From the NCBI GenBank assembly GCA_937901265.1, contig CALCHA010000127.1, forward strand, positions 1-6,176: a stretch of DNA of 6,176 bases, written 5' to 3'. Made by a program: the position numbers and the translations under genes. Shown piece after piece: positions 1 to 3,796 of this stretch. Within the stretch, counting starts at the first letter, position 1. Each line of letters starts with the position of its first letter. This stretch comes from an uncultured Phycisphaerales bacterium (GTDB taxonomy: Bacteria > Planctomycetota > Phycisphaerae > WQYP01). The notes beneath the pieces were generated by a model. It was given only the letters and a program-made list of their open reading frames with translations, did not search any database and was not told where the DNA came from.

Positions 1-716
1 CCAGCCTGATGAACCTGCTCCTGCAGAAGGGCTACATTGCCCACCCGCAGCTTCTCTTTGGTGCCATCGGCGACGCCACCTGCGACCGCGCTCCACTGCA
101 AATCGGGCAGTTTGAGTCGGGCATCGAGATGGATGAGGACCTTGGACGGATTTATCTCGAAGGCGGCGGCGGCGGACAGAAAACCGAGTCCTACGAGCTC
201 GCGGCCTACTTCATGGCGGCCCATACAGCTCTCGACTGCTTCGAAAAGCGCGGACAGAAGGGCTACCTGTTCATCATCGGCGACGAGCAACCCTACGACG
301 CCGCGAAGCGCCGCGAGATTGAACGGGTCATCGGCGACGCCCCGCGATGCGACATCCCCACCGCCGCCATTTTTCAGACGCTGCAACGCACGTACGAAGT
401 CTTTCACATCCTCCCCGCCGGCACCAGTAACGCGGCCGACCGGAACATTCAACGCGCGTGGCAGGACCTCCTTGGCCAGAACGTGCTGCACCTCGATGAC
501 CCGGCGGCCGTGTGCGAAGCGATCGCGCTGACCATTGGCCTTTGCGAAGGCAAAGTGGACCTGCACGCCGGCGTGGACGACCTGCGGAACGTGGGTGTCA
601 GCGAACTTGTCACCCGCTCGGTCGCCTCCGCCCTGGCCACCTTGACGCGTGCCCGGCCGCGCCCAGCAGGCGCGGGTGGACGGGGCTTCGGCTTCATTCG
701 CCGGCTGCTGGGTTGA
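1..716 (+). CDS. VWA-type protein, C-terminal part (5' end outside window)
   Basis: The frame is open to the left edge (Ser-Leu precede the Met at 9), so the Met at 9 is probably internal and the gene starts upstream. Numbering from that Met, the visible part resembles the second half of a VWA domain. It has a strand LLFGAIGDAT (15-24), a Gly-rich turn EGGGGGQKTESYELA (51-65) whose Thr59 fits the MIDAS threonine, a helix, then the strand GYLFIIGDE (85-93) whose Asp92 fits the last metal-ligand acid. The usual DxSxS motif would lie left of the window. A conserved-looking tail follows, with FHILPAGTSN and a helix AVCEAIALTIGL, and it ends in a Gly/Arg-rich basic tail (AGAGGRGFGFIRRLLG). No signal peptide or membrane segment is seen in this part. 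VWA domains bind partner proteins through a metal ion. The gene lies 57 bases upstream of the PurA homologue on the same strand, so a shared operon is likely. The VWA assignment is fairly sure; the cellular role is unknown. Confidence 0.8.
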   Translation, partial: SLMNLLLQKGYIAHPQLLFGAIGDATCDRAPLQIGQFESGIEMDEDLGRIYLEGGGGGQKTESYELAAYFMAAHTALDCFEKRGQKGYLFIIGDEQPYDAAKRREIERVIGDAPRCDIPTAAIFQTLQRTYEVFHILPAGTSNAADRNIQRAWQDLLGQNVLHLDDPAAVCEAIALTIGLCEGKVDLHAGVDDLRNVGVSELVTRSVASALATLTRARPRPAGAGGRGFGFIRRLLG

Positions 717-729
717 ATTCGTTTTGGCA

Positions 730-759
730 CGGGCGCATCGGCCAGCGCCGATGCGCCCG
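730..759 (+). promoter_or_regulatory. 13-bp perfect hairpin just upstream of the purA-like ribosome site
   Basis: Bases 730-742 (cgggcgcatcggc) and 747-759 (gccgatgcgcccg) are exact reverse complements around a 4-base loop (cagc). The stem ends one base before the AAGGAG at 761-766. No T-run follows on either strand, so it does not look like an intrinsic terminator. It could shield or expose the ribosome site, mark an RNA processing point between the two cistrons, or bind a dimeric protein as DNA. The structure is seen directly; the function is inferred. Confidence 0.6.
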
Positions 760-760
760 C

Positions 761-766
761 AAGGAG
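761..766 (+). promoter_or_regulatory. Strong Shine-Dalgarno (AAGGAG) for the purA-like gene
   Basis: AAGGAG stands 7 bases before the ATG at 774. This is a near-consensus ribosome site at good spacing, and it fixes the start of the purA-like gene at 774. The VWA stop is at 714-716, so the cistrons do not overlap and this gene has its own ribosome site. Confidence 0.8.
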
Positions 767-773
767 ATTTCGT

Positions 774-2081
774 ATGAACGCTTTTATCGTTGTGGATCTG
801 GGCTTTGGTGATGCGGGCAAGGGTTCCGTGGTGGACTTCCTTGCGCGTCACCACCACGCCCACACCGTTTTGCGCTTCAACGGCGGTGCGCAGGCTGCTC
901 ACAACGTGCTGCTGCCGGATGGGCGGCACCACACGTTCGCACAATTTGGCAGCGGCACCTTCGCCCCGGGGGTGCGCACGCACCTCTCGCGTTTTTTTCT
1001 CATGGACCCGCTCGCGCTGCAACAGGAAGCGCTCCACCTGCGTTCCCTCGGGGTGCTGGATCCGTTCCAGCGCCTTTCGATCGATCGCCGCGCGCTCGTG
1101 GTTTCTCCCTTCCAGCGCGCCGCCAACCGCCTCCGTGAACTCGGTCGCGGCAACGGCCGGCACGGAAGCTGCGGGATGGGGATCGGTGAAACCATGGCCG
1201 ACCAACTGGCCGACGATTCGCTCGTTCTCCGCGCCGGCGATCTTCCGGACCGTGGCCTCACGCGTGGCAAACTTCGTCGGCTGCAAAGCCTCAAGCACCA
1301 GCAGATGCAGGAGTTGCTGCTTCCGCGGAATGCCCTCGCCACGCCCGAAATGGACCTCCTCACTGACCCGCGCGCGGCGGATGAATTCGCGGACCTGTTT
1401 CTCGAGATCATCACGAAGAGCACGCTCGTTCCCTCGGCACACGCGCTCCTCCATCAGCCGGGAAACATCATTTTCGAAGGGGCGCAGGGCGTTCTCCTCG
1501 ACGAGTGGTTCGGTTTTCATCCCTACACCACCTGGAGCACCACCACCTTCGCCAACGCACTTCAACTGCTGGCAGAGAATAATTATCGCGGTCTCATCAC
1601 GCGGATCGGCGTCACCCGCCCCTACATGCCCCGCCACGGGCCCGGCCCGCTTCCCACGGAGGACCCCGCGCTCGCCGCACGTCTGCCCGAGCCGCACAAC
1701 CGCACCAACCCCTGGCAGCGCCACTTCCGCCGCGGGTGGCCCGACCTCCCGCTGCTCCGCTACGCCCTGCAGATCGCCGGCGGCATCGACCAACTGGCGC
1801 TTACCTGCCTCGACCACCTGCCCCCCAACGCCCTGTGGAAAGTCTGCCGCAGCTACAGCAACACGACGCTTCGCCCCGCCGCCGGGCCCGATTTTTTTCA
1901 CCAGGCCCGCCTCACCGCCGCCCTGACGGACGCACAGCCCCGCTATGCCCATGCGCCCGCACGAGAATTTGCCCCGTTTCTGGCTGCTGAACTCGCGGTT
2001 CCGCTCACCCTTATCTCTCACGGCCCAACGTTCCTGGACAAGCGCCTCGCCACGAGCCCCTCCCCGCAGCCGGTCACTTAA
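774..2081 (+). CDS. Divergent adenylosuccinate synthetase (PurA)-family protein
   Basis: At 435 aa it is close to the usual PurA length (about 430). PurA couples GTP hydrolysis to joining Asp to IMP. Landmarks of the fold in order: FGDAGKG (11-17; canonical WGDEGKG) with catalytic Asp13 and Lys16; NGGAQAAH (36-43), with His43 matching the catalytic His; GSCGMGIGE (131-139; canonical GTTGRGIGP); FEGAQGVLLD (234-243); HPYTTWSTTT (249-258); GPLPTED (291-297); FRRGW (318-322); and LISHGP (413-418; canonical ISTGP). Several specific residues differ from housekeeping PurA. The Asn of the NAGH motif is Gln40; the phosphate-binding Thr and the Arg of GTTGR are Cys133 and Met135; the partner-subunit Arg region reads LADDS; and TKLD, which reads guanine in GTP, is TCLD (344-347), losing the Lys. 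The chemistry (amine joined to an activated carbonyl) is likely kept, while the nucleotide substrate and phosphate donor may differ. Its operon partner is a VWA gene, not a purine-pathway gene. The family call is sure; the substrate is not known. Confidence 0.88.
   Translation: MNAFIVVDLGFGDAGKGSVVDFLARHHHAHTVLRFNGGAQAAHNVLLPDGRHHTFAQFGSGTFAPGVRTHLSRFFLMDPLALQQEALHLRSLGVLDPFQRLSIDRRALVVSPFQRAANRLRELGRGNGRHGSCGMGIGETMADQLADDSLVLRAGDLPDRGLTRGKLRRLQSLKHQQMQELLLPRNALATPEMDLLTDPRAADEFADLFLEIITKSTLVPSAHALLHQPGNIIFEGAQGVLLDEWFGFHPYTTWSTTTFANALQLLAENNYRGLITRIGVTRPYMPRHGPGPLPTEDPALAARLPEPHNRTNPWQRHFRRGWPDLPLLRYALQIAGGIDQLALTCLDHLPPNALWKVCRSYSNTTLRPAAGPDFFHQARLTAALTDAQPRYAHAPAREFAPFLAAELAVPLTLISHGPTFLDKRLATSPSPQPVT
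2074..2081. other. 8-bp tail-to-tail overlap of purA-like and DHS-like genes
   Basis: The + strand TAA at 2079-2081 lies inside the end of the - strand gene, whose TGA is the complement of 2074-2076. No room is left for a separate terminator between the two convergent units, so each transcript must run into the other gene as antisense. Confidence 0.9.
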
Positions 2082-3579
2082 GCTTCCCGGCATCCTGCAA
2101 ATCCATGATGTCCTTCACCAGAAAGGGCTCGACCTGCGTGGCATCCGCCTGAATCTGCGCCTGTTTCATGTTGAAATGAAACTTCCGCCACGACATCCCC
2201 TCCTGGTACGTGCAGCCGGACAAATGGCCAAAGTGTGGCCGATCGGGACAGCAGCGCACGCCGAAGCCATACTTGCGCATCGGCAACCTCTTTCCGCCCT
2301 CCTTCACCCCCTTCATCCGGTTGTTGTAAATCTCAATGAGCGGCGAGACATTCTGTGTCCAGTTCCGCGGCACCCCCCCGCCGAACGTCCAGATCCCCGC
2401 CGACGCCGCGCCGGTCATCAGCTCCAGCAGCTTCGCCGTGTCCTTCTCCATGTCCATCACGACCCGCTTCTTGCCCGTCAGCTCGCGCAGCTTGTTCGTG
2501 CAGTAGACATCGTTGCCGAGCTCCGAATCCGTAAACGCAGGCACAAACACCGGGACATTTTTGCGATATGCCGAGAGCAGAATCGCCCGATGCTCGGGAT
2601 AATGCTGCTCCAGATATTTACCCAATGCGGCATGCAGCACACTGGGGCTGATCGTCTCGCGGCCGGAAAACGTCGCCAGTGCCGCGCTCATGATCTCGTC
2701 GATGTGATTGAAATTCGTCTCCGGTTCCAGCACATCGGTCACCCGGTTCAGCCCCGCCTTCGCCAGGGTCTCATCATTGTCTTTGGGGTTGTATTTAAAA
2801 TGCTTCAGTCCCAGCCCCGGCACCAGCCCGTGGGCCATCAGGGCGCCGGTGCTGGTGATACTGTGCACCATGCCGCGGTCGATCATGTCGCAGAACACCA
2901 GCGACATCTGCGCAATGGTCATCGCCCCAGAGAGCGTCAAAAACCGCACGATGCCCTTTTTCACCATCATCTGCCGCAAGACTTCCGCCCCCTGGCGCAC
3001 CTGCACACCAACGCCGGGCATGTTCCCCAGAACTTCGAGCAGATCCCCGACCGTAGGCCGCCCGCCCTTCAGCCGCTCATCGAGCACCAGCGAGAGGATC
3101 GGCACAATAAAATGGGGATCGGCGAAGACTGCATCCGGATAGAAGCCATCTTTCACCTGCCCCGGCGCGCACAGGTCGTAGGGATTGATGTAAATCGTGC
3201 TCCGCGGCTCGCGCGCATACAAAGCTTCGGCGTGCCGCTCCGAGTAGCCCCCCACCACCACCGCCCGCTTCACCCGCCCCTGCCGCCCGCGCGAGGGCAG
3301 CTTCGCATAGGCTTCCGGGGTCATGACCTCCGAAAACAGCTTCCCCTCTCGAACCAGTTTCTTGCTCAACATCCGCCCCAGCGGGCTGTCTGCGAGGCCA
3401 TCGAAAATGATCGCCGGCTTGTCACGCTCGCCGCACCACGCCGTCAGCGTCGCCGCGACCTCGCCCAGCATCCGGGCTCCAAAGGCGCACCGGCTCATGC
3501 CGTCAACGATCTCGCCGACGGTCTCACACTTCCCCAGGTCGAGCAATTCCAGCGGTTGCAGATGCAGTTTTACAGCCAT
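2074..3579 (-). CDS. Deoxyhypusine synthase (DHS)-family protein with an extra N-terminal region
   Basis: The protein is 501 aa from the ATG at 3579. The full DHS domain occupies about 176-501. It has the entry helix TVGDLLEVLG (176-185), the Rossmann strand and loop FLTLSGAMT (213-221), VPAFTDSELG (346-355) with Asp351 at the DHS NAD/substrate acid, GGGVPRNW (400-407), and SGCTYQEGMSWRKF (454-467). By my alignment to human DHS, Glu460, Trp464, Lys466 and Asp479 match Glu323, Trp327, catalytic Lys329 and Asp342. The spermidine-site residues Lys287, His288 and Asp316 become Arg405, Asn406 and Leu453. DHS uses NAD and spermidine to move an aminobutyl group to eIF5A. Bacteria lack eIF5A, so a free polyamine or other amine is the likely acceptor. 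Residues 1-175 are additional to the usual domain and begin with a possible degenerate repeat of the entry module. I see no signal peptide from this start. GAGAG at 3585-3589 lies 5 bases from ATG 3579 and only 2 from ATG 3582. In-frame upstream ATGs at 3690 and 3750 add a non-conserved leader. Family call sure, substrate unknown. Confidence 0.87.
   Translation of the reverse strand: MAVKLHLQPLELLDLGKCETVGEIVDGMSRCAFGARMLGEVAATLTAWCGERDKPAIIFDGLADSPLGRMLSKKLVREGKLFSEVMTPEAYAKLPSRGRQGRVKRAVVVGGYSERHAEALYAREPRSTIYINPYDLCAPGQVKDGFYPDAVFADPHFIVPILSLVLDERLKGGRPTVGDLLEVLGNMPGVGVQVRQGAEVLRQMMVKKGIVRFLTLSGAMTIAQMSLVFCDMIDRGMVHSITSTGALMAHGLVPGLGLKHFKYNPKDNDETLAKAGLNRVTDVLEPETNFNHIDEIMSAALATFSGRETISPSVLHAALGKYLEQHYPEHRAILLSAYRKNVPVFVPAFTDSELGNDVYCTNKLRELTGKKRVVMDMEKDTAKLLELMTGAASAGIWTFGGGVPRNWTQNVSPLIEIYNNRMKGVKEGGKRLPMRKYGFGVRCCPDRPHFGHLSGCTYQEGMSWRKFHFNMKQAQIQADATQVEPFLVKDIMDLQDAGKLK
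2866..3522 (-). repeat. Possible internal duplication of the DHS entry module (two units plus spacer)
   Basis: Unit 1 (3522-3334, residues 20-82) and unit 2 (3054-2866, residues 176-238) align with the same order of elements. Each has TVGE/TVGD, an amphipathic helix, a short hydrophobic strand (AIIFDGLA and RFLTLSGA), a second helix, and a charged end in Arg/Gly (LVREG and MIDRG). Exact identity is low, with only a handful of residues beyond the opening Thr-Val-Gly. This would be an old duplication, and only unit 2 leads into the complete catalytic domain. The spacer (residues 83-175) has the motifs GGYSERHAEAL, INPYD and DAVFADP, which I do not recognise. Confidence 0.4.
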
Positions 3580-3584
3580 CATTT

Positions 3585-3589
3585 CTCTC
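3585..3589 (-). promoter_or_regulatory. Shine-Dalgarno-like GAGAG deciding the DHS-like start
   Basis: Read on the - strand, CGAGAGAA precedes two consecutive ATG codons (3582 and 3579). The spacing to the second is about 5 bases, nearer the usual range, so 3579 is preferred. The two choices differ by one Met only. Confidence 0.5.
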
Positions 3590-3623
3590 GTTTCGTCAGG
3601 CGTCGGGATAATCCATGCGGCGG

Positions 3624-3629
3624 AGTATA
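3624..3629 (-). promoter_or_regulatory. Weak candidate -10 box (TATACT) before the DHS-like gene
   Basis: TATACT on the - strand differs from TATAAT at one place and lies about 45 bases before the start codon, with an A/T-richer stretch after it. The sequence 17-18 bases upstream (GTGGCG or CGTGGC) does not resemble a -35 box, and there is no TG extension. The DHS-like gene needs some transcript start in this 217-base gap if it is not co-transcribed with the GH2 frame. Confidence 0.2.
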
Positions 3630-3702
3630 CCGCCAGCACCAACGCGCGCCACGCCCGGTGCGCACGCGCGCGCTGATCAGAATGGGACATGATGTTGCAT
3701 GG

Positions 3703-3734
3703 AAAAAGTTTGCGGCCGGCCGCTCCGAGGCCGG
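3703..3734 (-). terminator. Weak candidate terminator after the GH2 frame
   Basis: On the - strand, about 60 bases past the GH2 stop, CCGGCC (3734-3729) and GGCCGG (3721-3716) can pair around a 7-base loop, and a run of five T (3707-3703) follows after 8 bases. The stem is short and the T-run is displaced, so activity is uncertain. The GCGGCCGGCCGC palindrome here could form other short stems. Apart from this and the weak -10, I see nothing in the 217-base gap between 3580 and 3796. Confidence 0.3.
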
Positions 3735-3796
3735 ACAAGCGAACCGTCACGAGGGGACTGGATCACTCGCCGGCAGGCATGGCGAACCGAACAGGA

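Noticed and set aside
730..759. Hairpin read as an intrinsic terminator of the VWA gene
   Set aside because: No T-run follows on either strand, and a ribosome site begins directly after it.
790..1926. Open frame of 378 codons on the + strand inside the purA-like gene
   Set aside because: It is dominated by Ser, Arg, Pro and Thr, typical of an out-of-frame reading of GC-rich DNA. The overlapping frame encodes the PurA fold with a strong ribosome site.
774..2081. PurZ, the phage 2-aminoadenine (Z-genome) enzyme
   Set aside because: PurZ proteins are described as lacking the catalytic Asp of the GDEGKG motif. Here Asp13 is kept (GDAGKG), and no phage genes are nearby. A tree would settle it.
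2365..2367. Loss of the catalytic lysine in the DHS-like protein (Arg in GGGVPRNW)
   Set aside because: This position matches human Lys287, not catalytic Lys329. The catalytic Lys is in the later SWRK motif (Lys466, bases 2182-2184) and is kept.
3580..3750. Longer start for the DHS-like gene (ATG at 3750 or 3690)
   Set aside because: The extra residues are Arg-rich then hydrophobic and unlike DHS proteins, and a ribosome-site-like GAGAG lies just before 3579. A short membrane anchor in this leader cannot be fully excluded.
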